From contig NZ_JOEK01000003.1 of assembly GCF_000719135.1 (NCBI RefSeq), forward strand, positions 124,001-188,000: a DNA stretch of 64,000 nt, written 5' to 3'. The translations under genes were made by a program, and so were the position numbers. Within the stretch, counting starts at the first letter, position 1; every line of letters starts with the position of its first letter. This document shows, one piece after another, positions 8,376 through 16,815 of the stretch. This DNA is from Streptomyces avicenniae (GTDB lineage: Bacteria > Actinomycetota > Actinomycetes > Streptomycetales > Streptomycetaceae). The notes beneath the pieces are model-generated. The model did not search any database, was not told the origin of the DNA, and saw nothing but the letters and a program-made list of their open reading frames with translations.

Positions 8376-8453
8376 GGACCCCTTGACGGCGCGGGGGGCG
8401 TGCCGCGCAGAATAATCGCGCAGGAGTGAACAGGATCGATCAAAGGATCACAG

Positions 8454-10595
8454 ATGCGCGACGGGACGTTCCTCTACTTCCGGTCCTCGGGGACCAGCCT
8501 GCTGCTGGACGGCACGGGAACGGGCCTGCCCCGCGTCGCGCACTGGGGCCCCGACCTCGGCGAGCTGACGCCCGACGCCCTCGCCGCGCTCGTCAGGGCC
8601 GACCTGCCGCAGAGCCCGTCGAACACGCTGGACGAGCCCGTCCCCTTCGCCCTCCTGCCCGAGCACTCCGCCGGATGGCTCGGCACCCCAGGGCTCACCG
8701 GCCACCGCGCCGGAGCCGACTTCTCCACCGCCTTCACCGTCACCTCGCTCGACGCCGGGGAGCGCCGCGCCGTCGTCCTGGCCGAGGACGCGACCGCCGC
8801 GCTGGCGCTGCGCCTGGAGATCGAGCTGACGGACGCGGGCCTCGTACGGCAGCGCGCGACCGTCACCAGCACCGCCGACGCCTCCGCCGCCCCCTTCACC
8901 CTCTCCGGCGTCCTCCTCGCCCTGCCCGTGCCCGACCGGGCGACGGAACTGCTCGACATGACCGGCCGCCACCTGCGCGAACGCAGCCCGCAGCGGCACG
9001 CGTTCACCATCGGCACCCACCTGCGCGAGAACCGCAGGGGCCGCACCGGCACCGACGCCGTCACCGTGCACGTCGCGGGCACGCGGGACTTCGGCTTCCG
9101 GCACGGCGAGGTGTGGGGCCTGCACGTCGCGTGGAGCGGCAACGCCCGCTCCCTGGCCGAGCGGACCAACGGCGGCGTCTCGCTCCTCGCGGGCGGCGAG
9201 CTGCTGCTCGCGGGCGAGGTCGCGCTCGGCCCGGGGGAGGCGTACACGACGCCCTGGCTGTACGGCAGTTACGGCCGCACCGGGCTCGACGAACTCGCCG
9301 GGCGTTTCCACGGCCACCTGCGCGGACGCGCCACCCACCCGCACGGCGCCCGGCCCGTCACGCTCAACGTCTGGGAGGCCGTCTACTTCGACCACGGCGT
9401 CGAACGCCTCAAGCGGCTCGCCGACGCCGCCGCCGAGGTCGGCGCGGAACGCTACGTCCTGGACGACGGCTGGTTCCGCGGACGCCGCGACGACCACGCC
9501 GGGCTCGGCGACTGGTTCGTGGACGGGACGGTCTGGCCGGAAGGACTGCACCCGCTCGCCGCCTACGTGCGCGGCCTCGGTCTCGAGTTCGGCCTCTGGT
9601 TCGAGCCGGAGATGGTCAACGCCGACTCCGACCTCTACCGCGCGCACCCCGAGTGGATCCTCGCCACCGGGGGCCGCGTGCCGCCCGAGTCCCGCCACCA
9701 GCAGGTGCTCGACCTCGCGCACCCGGAGTGCTACGCGTACCTGCTGGAGCGGCTCGACGCGCTGGTCACCGAGTACGACCTCACGTACATCAAGTGGGAC
9801 CACAACCGCGACCTCGTCGAGGCAGGGCACAGCCCCACGGGGCAGGCCGGGGTCCACGCCCACACCGAGGCCGTCTACCGGCTCCTGGACGAACTGCGCG
9901 CCCGCCACCCTCGCCTGGAGATCGAGTCCTGCTCCTCGGGCGGCGGACGCGTGGACCTCGGCATCCTGGAGCGCACCGACCGCGTCTGGACGAGCGACTG
10001 CATCGACGCCCTGGAACGGCAGCGCATCCAGCGCTGGACCGGCCTGCTGCTGCCGCCCGAACTGCTCGGCTCCCACGTCGGCGCGCCCGAGGCGCACACC
10101 ACGGGCCGCACCCACACGCTCGGCTTCCGCGCCGGGACCGCCCTGTTCGGGCACTTCGGCATCGAGTGGGACCTGACGCGGGCGAGCGCGTCGGACAAGG
10201 CGGAGCTGGCCGGGTGGATCGCCCTGTACAAGCGGCTGCGGCCCCTGCTGCACACGGGCACCGTCGTGCGCGGCGACCACCCGGACCCGGCGCTGTGGGT
10301 GCACGGCGTGGTCGCGGAGGACGGCTCCCGCGCCGTCTACACGCTCGCGCAGATGGCGACGACGGTGCAGTCGCCGCCGGGACGCGTCAGCCTCCCGGGG
10401 CTCCTGCCCGACGCCGACTACCGCGTCGCGCCGCTCGCGCCGGGCGGCGAGGTGCGCGGCAGGTCCCGGCGCGAGCTGCCGTGGTGGGCGGACGGGGGCG
10501 TGACGCTGCCGGGCCGCGTCCTGGAGGCGGTCGGCGTGCGGGCGCCGCTCCAGCACCCGGAGGCGCTGGTGCTGCTGGAGGCGGTCCGCGTCTGA
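8454..10595 (+). CDS. Alpha-galactosidase, glycoside hydrolase family 36
   Basis: 713 residues, the normal GH36 length. N-terminal beta-supersandwich (about 1-310), then the (beta/alpha)8 barrel with LDDGWFRGRR (about 336), WFEPEMVN (about 382), YIKWDHNRD holding the nucleophile Asp449, CSSGGGRVDLG (about 490) and WTSDCIDA holding the acid/base Asp515. A C-terminal beta-sandwich follows. It releases terminal alpha-galactosides (melibiose, raffinose types). There is no signal peptide, so it acts inside the cell on imported oligosaccharides. AAAGGA lies 8 bases before the ATG. A TTGACG (8383) / CAGAAT (8408) pair may be its promoter. Confidence 0.92.
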   Translation: MRDGTFLYFRSSGTSLLLDGTGTGLPRVAHWGPDLGELTPDALAALVRADLPQSPSNTLDEPVPFALLPEHSAGWLGTPGLTGHRAGADFSTAFTVTSLDAGERRAVVLAEDATAALALRLEIELTDAGLVRQRATVTSTADASAAPFTLSGVLLALPVPDRATELLDMTGRHLRERSPQRHAFTIGTHLRENRRGRTGTDAVTVHVAGTRDFGFRHGEVWGLHVAWSGNARSLAERTNGGVSLLAGGELLLAGEVALGPGEAYTTPWLYGSYGRTGLDELAGRFHGHLRGRATHPHGARPVTLNVWEAVYFDHGVERLKRLADAAAEVGAERYVLDDGWFRGRRDDHAGLGDWFVDGTVWPEGLHPLAAYVRGLGLEFGLWFEPEMVNADSDLYRAHPEWILATGGRVPPESRHQQVLDLAHPECYAYLLERLDALVTEYDLTYIKWDHNRDLVEAGHSPTGQAGVHAHTEAVYRLLDELRARHPRLEIESCSSGGGRVDLGILERTDRVWTSDCIDALERQRIQRWTGLLLPPELLGSHVGAPEAHTTGRTHTLGFRAGTALFGHFGIEWDLTRASASDKAELAGWIALYKRLRPLLHTGTVVRGDHPDPALWVHGVVAEDGSRAVYTLAQMATTVQSPPGRVSLPGLLPDADYRVAPLAPGGEVRGRSRRELPWWADGGVTLPGRVLEAVGVRAPLQHPEALVLLEAVRV

Positions 10596-10604
10596 GCCGC
10601 CGGG

Positions 10605-11618
10605 TCAGGGGGTGGCGCGGTCGGTGGCGCGGTCGGTGACGAGGACGACCTTGCCGGTGGTCGCCCTGCTCTCCAGCGCCTCGTGGGCGCGGGCGGCCTC
10701 GGCGAGGGGGAAGCGGGTGACGAGCGGCGTGAGCGTCCCGGCGGCGGCGAGCGCCATCGCCTCGTCCTCCAGCAGCCGCAGGTTCTGCCGGCCGCCGATG
10801 CGCTCGAACAGGGCCTGGCCGAAGACGGTGCGGGTGACGATGTCGGCCGGGGGCTCGCCGCTGTCCGCCGCGCCCGACGCGTTGCCGTACACCAGGTGCG
10901 TGCCGCCGGGCGCGACCAGCCCGGCCGCCGTGCCCGCGAGGGGCCCGGCGACGCCGTCGAACAGGACGCTGACGGGGCGGTCGCCGTACGCGGCGCGGAC
11001 GCGGTCCGCCCAGCCGGGCGCGGTGTAGTCGAGGGCGAGGTCGGCGCCGAGACCCGCCACCACGGCGGCCTTCTCCTGGCCGCCCGCGGCGCCGACGACG
11101 GTCGCGCCGCGGTGCTTCGCGTACTGCACGAGGAGTGCGCCGATGCCGCCCGCCGCGGCCAGGACGAGGACGATGTCGGCGGGCGTCAGGTCGGTGAAGC
11201 GCAGGATGCCGGCCGTCATCCGGCCGCTGCCGACCATGGCGACGGCGTGGTCGGAGGGCAGGGTGTCGGGCAGCGGGTGGAGCTTGTCGGGCGTGGTGAC
11301 GGCCGCCTCGGCGTAGCCGCCGGGGACCATGCCGAGGTGGGCGACGACGCGGCGGCCGAGCCACGACGGGTCGGTCCCGTCGCCGAGCGCGTCCACCGTG
11401 CCCGCGACCTCGCGGCCCGGGGTCGTCGGCAGCTCGGGGAAGGGCAACGGGAAGGAGTCGCCGTCCTGGGGGCCCTGGCGCAGGAGGGTGTCGATGAGAT
11501 GCACCCCGGCCGCCTCGACGGCGATGCGGACCTGCCCGGGGGCCGGGACCGGGTCGTCCACCGTTTCGAGGCGCAGGTTCCCGGCCGGGCCGAAGGCGTA
11601 CTGACGGATGGCGCGCAT
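10605..11618 (-). CDS. Zinc-independent quinone oxidoreductase (MDR family)
   Basis: 337 residues. GroES-like N-domain (VDDPVPAPGQVRIAVEAAGV), then a Rossmann domain with AAAGGIGALLVQYAKHRGA at about 170-190 for NADPH. The catalytic and structural zinc Cys residues of alcohol dehydrogenases are missing, which fits QOR/zeta-crystallin type enzymes that reduce quinones. The C-terminus has the typical HEALESRATTGKVVLV ending. Convergent with the alpha-galactosidase, 9 bases apart. No regulator sits next to it. Confidence 0.85.
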   Translation of the reverse strand: MRAIRQYAFGPAGNLRLETVDDPVPAPGQVRIAVEAAGVHLIDTLLRQGPQDGDSFPLPFPELPTTPGREVAGTVDALGDGTDPSWLGRRVVAHLGMVPGGYAEAAVTTPDKLHPLPDTLPSDHAVAMVGSGRMTAGILRFTDLTPADIVLVLAAAGGIGALLVQYAKHRGATVVGAAGGQEKAAVVAGLGADLALDYTAPGWADRVRAAYGDRPVSVLFDGVAGPLAGTAAGLVAPGGTHLVYGNASGAADSGEPPADIVTRTVFGQALFERIGGRQNLRLLEDEAMALAAAGTLTPLVTRFPLAEAARAHEALESRATTGKVVLVTDRATDRATP

Positions 11619-11745
11619 GGGCGGTCTCGCTTTCGTGCGGGGGAGCGGGTGGCCGATGCCCTCACGCTAGAAGTTCAAGTTCCCTGGAGGTCAAGGTGTT
11701 CCCGGCGGGACGGCTGTTGTCAGTGGTGTGCGGCACGATGGCGGC

Positions 11746-12432
11746 ATGGTGGATGCGCGGAAGGTGAAGCCGGTGGCCCGGCCGAAGGCGCCGGAGTTCT
11801 CGCTGCCGGAGCTGCGGGCGTTCGACGGCGGGGGACTGGAGGTGGAGGGGGACTACGACGGGGTGGAGTTCGACGGCCTCGACCTGAGCGGGGCCGAGGC
11901 GCGCGGCGCGCACTTCCTCGACTGCGCGCTGCGGCGCTGCGTGCTCGACGGGGCCGTGCTGAAACGGGCGCGGGTGGTGGACAGCGCGCTGGAGGGGGTG
12001 CGGGGGGTCGGCGCGGACCTGAGCGAGGCGCAGTTGCGGGACGTCGAGGTGCGTGACGCCAGGCTCGGCGGCGTGCAGCTCAGCGCGGCGGTGCTGACGC
12101 GGGTGCGCTTCCGGGGCGGGAAGATCGACTTCCTCAACCTGCGGCAGGCGAAGCTGACCGACGTCGTCTTCGAGAACTGTGTGCTGTCCGAGCCGGACTT
12201 CGCGGGGGCGCGTCTCGAGCGTGTCGCGTTCCTGGACTGCGAGGTGCGGGGCGCGGACTTCACCGGGGCGACGCTGAGCGAGGTCGATCTGCGGCGCGCG
12301 GCGTCGCTGGACGTCACGCGGGGCTTCGACCGCCTCGCGGGCGCGGTGATCAACCCGGCGCAGCTCCTCGACCTGGCCCCGCGCCTGGCCGCCCAACTCG
12401 GCCTCCGCGTCGAACCCGACGACGTCTCGTGA
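11746..12432 (+). CDS. Pentapeptide-repeat protein
   Basis: 228 residues. From about 50 to 200 the sequence follows the A(D/N)LXX pentapeptide rhythm: FDGLDLSGAEARGAHFLDCA, KRARVVDSALEGVRGVGADL, AGARLERVAFLDCEV and so on, forming a right-handed quadrilateral beta-helix. Some members mimic DNA and shield gyrase (Qnr, MfpA); most have no known role. The GTG of the DUF6879 gene overlaps its stop by 4 bases, so the two are co-translated. The ATG at 11746 has CACGAT 6 bases upstream, possibly a leaderless transcript. Confidence 0.85.
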   Translation: MVDARKVKPVARPKAPEFSLPELRAFDGGGLEVEGDYDGVEFDGLDLSGAEARGAHFLDCALRRCVLDGAVLKRARVVDSALEGVRGVGADLSEAQLRDVEVRDARLGGVQLSAAVLTRVRFRGGKIDFLNLRQAKLTDVVFENCVLSEPDFAGARLERVAFLDCEVRGADFTGATLSEVDLRRAASLDVTRGFDRLAGAVINPAQLLDLAPRLAAQLGLRVEPDDVS

Positions 12433-12983
12433 CCGCAGGGGAGGAAGGACCGGGCGGCGCGGTCCTGGACGGTGAGGGCTGGCGCGCGTACTTCGACGCC
12501 TTCACCCACGAGGCGTGGCGGTTCGAGGCCCAGCCGACGTATTCCATGCCGAGGGAACGGGAGCACGTGGCGCGTTTCCTCCGGGGCGAGGACAGGCCCG
12601 AGGGGCACAACGCCCGTTGGCACGAACGGGTCAGGGCCTATGGCGCGACGGGGCGGCGCGTGGGGCGCGTGCGGGTCGTCCGGCGTCCGCTGACCGACTA
12701 CCAGCGTTATCAGTTCGAGTGGGGGATCCCGGGCAACATCGCCGCAGGTGAGGACATCCGCGTTCTCGACGTGACGGCGCGGGATTTTCGGCTGCCGCTC
12801 ACCGGCCGCGACTGGTGGCTGTTCGACGGCGCGCGTGTCGCGCACCTGAACTTCCGGGCGGACGGCACGCAGATCAACCGTGAGGCGTACGAGGGGGATC
12901 CGGCTCCCTACCGCGCGTGGCAGCGCGTCGCCCTCGACCACGCGGTTCCCTTCCGGGAGTACGTGGCGGCCCATGGTGCGTGA
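12429..12983 (+). CDS. DUF6879 family protein
   Basis: 184 residues. The DUF6879 core is clear: HEAWRFEAQPTYSMP-type opening (about 26-45), GRRVGRVRVVRRPLTDYQRY (about 73-95), FEWGIPGNIAAGEDIR (about 96-112), then WWLFDGARVAHLNF. DUF6879 proteins are frequent in Streptomyces, often beside helix-turn-helix/DUF397 pairs, and have no proven function. Here it is translationally coupled (GTGA) to a pentapeptide protein instead. It ends just before a strong bidirectional terminator. Confidence 0.8.
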   Translation: MTAGEEGPGGAVLDGEGWRAYFDAFTHEAWRFEAQPTYSMPREREHVARFLRGEDRPEGHNARWHERVRAYGATGRRVGRVRVVRRPLTDYQRYQFEWGIPGNIAAGEDIRVLDVTARDFRLPLTGRDWWLFDGARVAHLNFRADGTQINREAYEGDPAPYRAWQRVALDHAVPFREYVAAHGA

Positions 12984-13006
12984 GCCACCCGCGCGGCGTT
13001 GACATG

Positions 13007-13040
13007 ACGGAACCCCCCGGGGTGGGCCGGGGGGTTCCGT
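13007..13040. terminator. Bidirectional terminator between DUF6879 and TerD genes
   Basis: Perfect 14-bp stem: ACGGAACCCCCCGG (13007-13020) with CCGGGGGGTTCCGT (13027-13040), loop GGTGGG. It separates convergent genes at 12983 and 13057. Confidence 0.85.
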
Positions 13041-13056
13041 GGGTCGGGCGACGGGG

Positions 13057-13632
13057 TCAGACGTTGACGCCGAAGTCCTGGGCGATCCCGGCGAGGCCGG
13101 AGGCGTAGCCCTGGCCCACGGCGCGGAACTTCCACTCGGCGCCGCTGCGGTACAGCTCGCCGAACACCATGGCGGTCTCGGTGGACGCGTCCTCGGTGAG
13201 GTCGTAACGGGCGATCTCGGCGCCACCGGCCTGGTTCAGGACGCGGATGAACGCGTTGCGCACCTGGCCGAAGTTCTGCCCGCGGTTGTCCGCGTCGTGG
13301 ATGGAGACCGGGAAGACGACCTTGTCCACGTCGGCGGGCAGACCGGCCAGGTTGACCTTGATCTGCTCGTCGTCGCCCTCGCCCTGGCCGGTCAGGTTGT
13401 CACCGGTGTGCTCGATGGTGCCGTCCGGGGTCTTGAGGTTGTTGTAGAAGATGAAGTGCTGGTCCGAGACGATCTTGCCGCCCGGGTTCACACCGAGGGC
13501 GCTCGCGTCCAGGTCGAAATCAGCACCGGTGGTGGTGCGGACGTCCCAGCCGAGGCCCACCGTGACGGCAGTCAGACCAGGAGCTTCCTTGGTCAGCGAG
13601 ACGTTGCCGCCCTTGGACAGGCTCACACCCAT
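13057..13632 (-). CDS. TerD family calcium-binding stress protein
   Basis: 191 residues, the TerD domain throughout. Seen are [14 protein letters not shown] (about 6-19), [22 protein letters not shown] (about 37-48, one calcium-binding acidic loop), [20 protein letters not shown] and the closing [18 protein letters not shown]. TerD proteins bind calcium and are linked to tellurite, oxidative and envelope stress; in Streptomyces they also affect calcium-dependent development. It stands alone here, with no other ter genes. AAGGGG lies 8 bases before the ATG. Confidence 0.92.
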   Translation of the reverse strand: MGVSLSKGGNVSLTKEAPGLTAVTVGLGWDVRTTTGADFDLDASALGVNPGGKIVSDQHFIFYNNLKTPDGTIEHTGDNLTGQGEGDDEQIKVNLAGLPADVDKVVFPVSIHDADNRGQNFGQVRNAFIRVLNQAGGAEIARYDLTEDASTETAMVFGELYRSGAEWKFRAVGQGYASGLAGIAQDFGVNV

Positions 13633-13799
13633 GTTTGATCCCCTTATTCCGTTTCGCTCAGGATCGCCTTTGCGATGACGTTACTCTTACCGACCCCAAC
13701 GAAGACACCACCTGCCCGGGTTCCACGGGCCGATGTCAAAAAGTGGCGGAAGGGGAAAACGGTGTGCGGCACCCGTCGGGGCGCGGGATCATGGAACGC

Positions 13800-14231
13800 A
13801 TGTCCGGTCCCTACGCCATCCGAGGCGCTGTCAGCCTGCCGGAGGCCGAGCTGCAGTGGCGTTTCTCCCGGTCGTCGGGGCCAGGCGGCCAGCATGTGAA
13901 CACCACCGACAGCCAGGTCGAGCTGCGCTTCGACCTCGCCGCCACCCGTGCCCTCCCCGAGGTCTGGCGTGAACGCGCCCTCGACCGCCTCGCCGGGCGG
14001 CTGCACGGCGGCGTGCTGGTCGTATACGCCAGCGAGCACCGCTCCCAGTGGCGCAACCGCGAGACCGCGGCCCGGCGCATGGCCGCGCTGCTCGCCGAGG
14101 CGACCGCGCCACCGCCGCCGGAACGCCGTGCCCGCAGGACGCCGCGCGGCGTCGTGGAGCGTCGGCTGCGCGCCAAGCACCACCGGGCCGACGTGAAGCG
14201 GGGGCGCGGGCGCCGGGGCGACTGGGAGTGA
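13800..14231 (+). CDS. arfB: ArfB-type peptidyl-tRNA hydrolase (stop-codon-independent release)
   Basis: 143 residues, the size of ArfB/YaeJ. The release-factor catalytic loop is SSGPGGQHVNT (about 25-35, GGQ motif), followed by the compact alpha/beta domain and a basic C-terminal tail (RRLRAKHHRADVKRGRGRRG) that would enter the empty mRNA channel. It rescues ribosomes stalled on mRNAs without a stop codon. Two starts are possible, 13791 and 13800; GATCAT lies 7 bases before 13800, so a leaderless start there is preferred. Confidence 0.88.
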   Translation: MSGPYAIRGAVSLPEAELQWRFSRSSGPGGQHVNTTDSQVELRFDLAATRALPEVWRERALDRLAGRLHGGVLVVYASEHRSQWRNRETAARRMAALLAEATAPPPPERRARRTPRGVVERRLRAKHHRADVKRGRGRRGDWE

Positions 14232-14285
14232 GCCGCGTACGTCGGGCGCGCGCGGCGGGCCACGCGCCCGCCGGGCGGCGGGCCG

Positions 14286-14912
14286 TCAGGGCAGGGCGCG
14301 GTACGCCGCGCGGTAGTACAGGAGCGGGCCGCCCGAGGGCGGGGGCAGCTGAGCCGTCACCACGTGGCCTATGACGAGCGTGTGGTCCCCGGCCGCGACG
14401 CGCTGCGACGTCCGGCACTCGATCGTCGCCAGCGCGCCCGTCACGAGCGGCGCGCCCGAGACGTCACCGAGCGTGTGCGGGATGTCCTGGAAGAGCAGAC
14501 GGTCGCTCAGCCGCCCCTTCATCGCGAAGCGCGCCGCCGTCGTCCGCTGCTCGGCGGCGAGGACCGCGGCGGCCCACAGCGGCTGCCGTTCCAGCAACTC
14601 GTCCATGCGGGAGCCGGTGCGGACGCTGACGAGGACCAGCGGCGGGTCCAGCGAGACGGACAGGAAGGCGGTCGCCGTCATCCCGGCGGGCGCGCCGCGC
14701 GGGCCGTCCTCGTCGTCGTGCGCCGTCACCAGGACCACGCCGGCGGCCAGCCGTGCCATGGCGCCGCGGAACTGTTCCCCGCTCACGCCGTCGAGGGTCG
14801 CCGGAGCGGCGGGGAGGGCGGGGACAGGGGCCTGCCGGGAAGAAGAAGACACACCCGCAACGCTAACCGGGCAGGTCCCGGGCCCGCATCGGACCAGGGA
14901 ACCAGGCAGCAT
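14286..14912 (-). CDS. Flavin reductase domain protein
   Basis: 208 residues. Flavin reductase-like (FMN-binding split barrel) domain from about 40 on: FRGAMARLAAGVVLVTA, GMTATAFLSVSLDPPLVLVS (FMN loop), TTAARFAMKGRLSDR, and C-terminal DHTLVIGHVV. Such enzymes supply reduced flavin to monooxygenases or act as small oxidoreductases; no oxygenase neighbour is seen. The first 35 residues are low-complexity. ATG 14912 has AGGA 9 bases upstream; a GTG at 14852 is an alternative. Divergent from the diguanylate cyclase gene. Confidence 0.8.
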   Translation of the reverse strand: MLPGSLVRCGPGTCPVSVAGVSSSSRQAPVPALPAAPATLDGVSGEQFRGAMARLAAGVVLVTAHDDEDGPRGAPAGMTATAFLSVSLDPPLVLVSVRTGSRMDELLERQPLWAAAVLAAEQRTTAARFAMKGRLSDRLLFQDIPHTLGDVSGAPLVTGALATIECRTSQRVAAGDHTLVIGHVVTAQLPPPSGGPLLYYRAAYRALP

Positions 14913-14952
14913 CTCACCACGTCCTACGTCGCGCGACCGATCCCTCTCTTAG

Positions 14953-14968
14953 TGTGACAAGAATCACA
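14953..14968. promoter_or_regulatory. CRP/FNR-type palindrome upstream of the cdgB-like gene
   Basis: TGTGA-N6-TCACA (14953-14968), a perfect match to the classical CRP half-sites. Streptomyces has a Crp that binds a related GTG-N8-CAC pattern, also met here (14954-14967). It lies in the 155-base gap between the flavin reductase and diguanylate cyclase genes and could serve either. Confidence 0.5.
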
Positions 14969-14983
14969 GTAGGCAACTAATCG

Positions 14984-14998
14984 CTGACCCTGTGTACC
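14984..14998 (+). promoter_or_regulatory. BldD-type box before the diguanylate cyclase gene
   Basis: CTGACCCTGTGTACC fits the BldD consensus nTnACnC(A/T)GnGTnAn at every fixed position except the last A. BldD with c-di-GMP represses developmental genes, and cdgB is a known direct BldD target in Streptomyces coelicolor. The box is 69 bases before the chosen start. Confidence 0.65.
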
Positions 14999-15067
14999 TA
15001 GTGGGCAGCTCCCTGTGATTCAGTGGCCTGTGTATCTGCACGTGCATTTCGCGCACCCGGGGGAGTG

Positions 15068-16678
15068 ATGGAAACGGAGACCGAGCCGTATGTGCGCCTC
15101 GCGTCACTGCGGGAGCTGCACCAGGTCGTCGCCCAGCTCGCCACCGCCCGCAGCATGGCGGACACCCTCCAGACCATCGCCGACGGGGCCGTCACCGCCC
15201 TCGGGTTCGAGCTGGCCGCCGTCAACGTCGTCCGGCCCGACGGCGACCTGCTCGTCGCGGCCGTCGCGGGGAACGAGCGCGCCGAGGCCGCGCTCGCCGG
15301 GCGCACCGGCTCGCGCACGTCGTGGGAGCGGCGCCTCACGATGGGGGAGCGCTGGGGCGGCCTGCGGTTCATCCCGTACACCGAGGGCTGGGTCCTCGAC
15401 CACGACGACGTCCCGCAGTGGCACACCACAGGGCCCGCGCCGCGCTACCCGGACGAGTGGCACCCGATGGACCGCCTCTTCGCGCCGATGTACGCCTCGG
15501 ACGGCGACCTGCTCGCCGTCCTCGACGTGGACCGGCCGCGCAACGGCCGCAGGCCGGGCGCCTGGGGCTGCGAGGCGCTGGAGCTGTACGCGTCCCAGGC
15601 GGCCATAGCCATCAGCAACGCCAGGCTGCGCGGCAACATGCAGCGGGCCCTCGTCCGCCTGGAGCGTGAGCAGCAGGCGCTGCGCGCGAGCGAGGAGAGC
15701 TTCCGGCAGGCGTTCGAGTACGCGCCGAGCGGCATGGCCATCGCCGAGGTGGGCGGGGACAACCCGGGGCGGCTGATCCGTGTCAACGACGCGCTGTGTC
15801 GCCTGCTCGGCCGCCCTGTCGCCGTCCTTCAGCGCTACAGCTTCGCCGACCTCGTGCATCCGGAGGACACGGGCGTGCTGCTGCGGACGTCGGCGGAGGG
15901 CGGCCGGGCGGAGCTGCGGCTCGCGCGCCGTGACGGCACCTACGTGTGGGTGAGCCTGCGGAACTCGGTCGTCGCCGACGCGGCGGACGGCCCGCAGGTG
16001 CAGCTCACGCACGTCGAGGACATAGAGGAGCGCAAGCGGCACGAGCTGGCCCTCGCGCACCGGGCGAGCCACGACTCGCTGACCGGCCTGCCGAACAGCG
16101 CGGAGCTGCGTGCGCGGCTGGGCGGCCGGGTGTGCGACGTCCCGCCGGAGCGCTTCGGCCGGGGCAAGGGCGCGGCGGCGGGGCAGCCGAAGGACGCGTT
16201 CCGGGGCCTCGGGACACCGGCCGGGCGCCCGTACGACCACCACGAGCACGTCCGGACGCCCGACATGCCGGGCGGGGACGGCAAGGGCCTGGCCGTCCTC
16301 TTCTGCGACCTGGACGGTTTCAAGTCGATCAACGACCGATTCGGCCATGTGTGCGGGGACGCCGTGCTGGTCGAGGTCGCGCGCCGCCTGGAGCAGGGCG
16401 TCAGGGACAACGACACCGTCGCCAGGCTCGGCGGCGACGAGTTCGTGGTGCTCGCCGAGGGCCTGGGCCCTGCGGACGCGTCGGACCTCGCCGTACGGCT
16501 GCGGAACGCCATCATCCCGCCCATGCGGATCGAGGGCAGGGTGGTGCGCGTGGGGGCCAGTTTCGGCATCGGATGGGCCTCCTGCGGGACGAGCGTGGAG
16601 GACATCCTGAAGTCCGCCGACCAGCGCATGTACGTCGAGAAGCGGTCCCGCTCCGCGGGCCGCAGGCGGGCGGGCTGA
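15068..16678 (+). CDS. cdgB: GAF-PAS-GGDEF diguanylate cyclase, CdgB-like
   Basis: 536 residues. GAF-type domain (about 5-185), PAS domain (about 205-325, opening with ASEESFRQAFEYAPSGMAI) and a GGDEF domain (about 335-536). The active site GGDEF is at 455-459. The RDND at 446-449, five residues before it, is the RxxD product-inhibition site, so the enzyme should make c-di-GMP and be feedback-inhibited. In Streptomyces c-di-GMP loads BldD and delays sporulation. GGGGGAG directly precedes the ATG at 15068; the longer frame from 15023 lacks a site. A roughly 50-residue insert (about 355-405, Gly and Pro rich) lies inside the GGDEF domain before the catalytic core. Confidence 0.9.
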   Translation: METETEPYVRLASLRELHQVVAQLATARSMADTLQTIADGAVTALGFELAAVNVVRPDGDLLVAAVAGNERAEAALAGRTGSRTSWERRLTMGERWGGLRFIPYTEGWVLDHDDVPQWHTTGPAPRYPDEWHPMDRLFAPMYASDGDLLAVLDVDRPRNGRRPGAWGCEALELYASQAAIAISNARLRGNMQRALVRLEREQQALRASEESFRQAFEYAPSGMAIAEVGGDNPGRLIRVNDALCRLLGRPVAVLQRYSFADLVHPEDTGVLLRTSAEGGRAELRLARRDGTYVWVSLRNSVVADAADGPQVQLTHVEDIEERKRHELALAHRASHDSLTGLPNSAELRARLGGRVCDVPPERFGRGKGAAAGQPKDAFRGLGTPAGRPYDHHEHVRTPDMPGGDGKGLAVLFCDLDGFKSINDRFGHVCGDAVLVEVARRLEQGVRDNDTVARLGGDEFVVLAEGLGPADASDLAVRLRNAIIPPMRIEGRVVRVGASFGIGWASCGTSVEDILKSADQRMYVEKRSRSAGRRRAG

Positions 16679-16815
16679 CGTGCGCCGCGGTGGTCGTCGC
16701 GAGGGCCCGCCGGGGGCTGGCCGAAGGGCGTCGGCCCTGTCGCCGCACGGGTCGGTCTGTCACCCGAACGCGGTAGGCTCGCCGCCGTACACCCGTCACT
16801 AAGGAGCGGTAGTCG

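Noticed and set aside
8448..10556. 702-codon open frame antisense to the alpha-galactosidase
   Set aside because: Mirror frame produced by high GC; the plus-strand frame has complete GH36 motifs.
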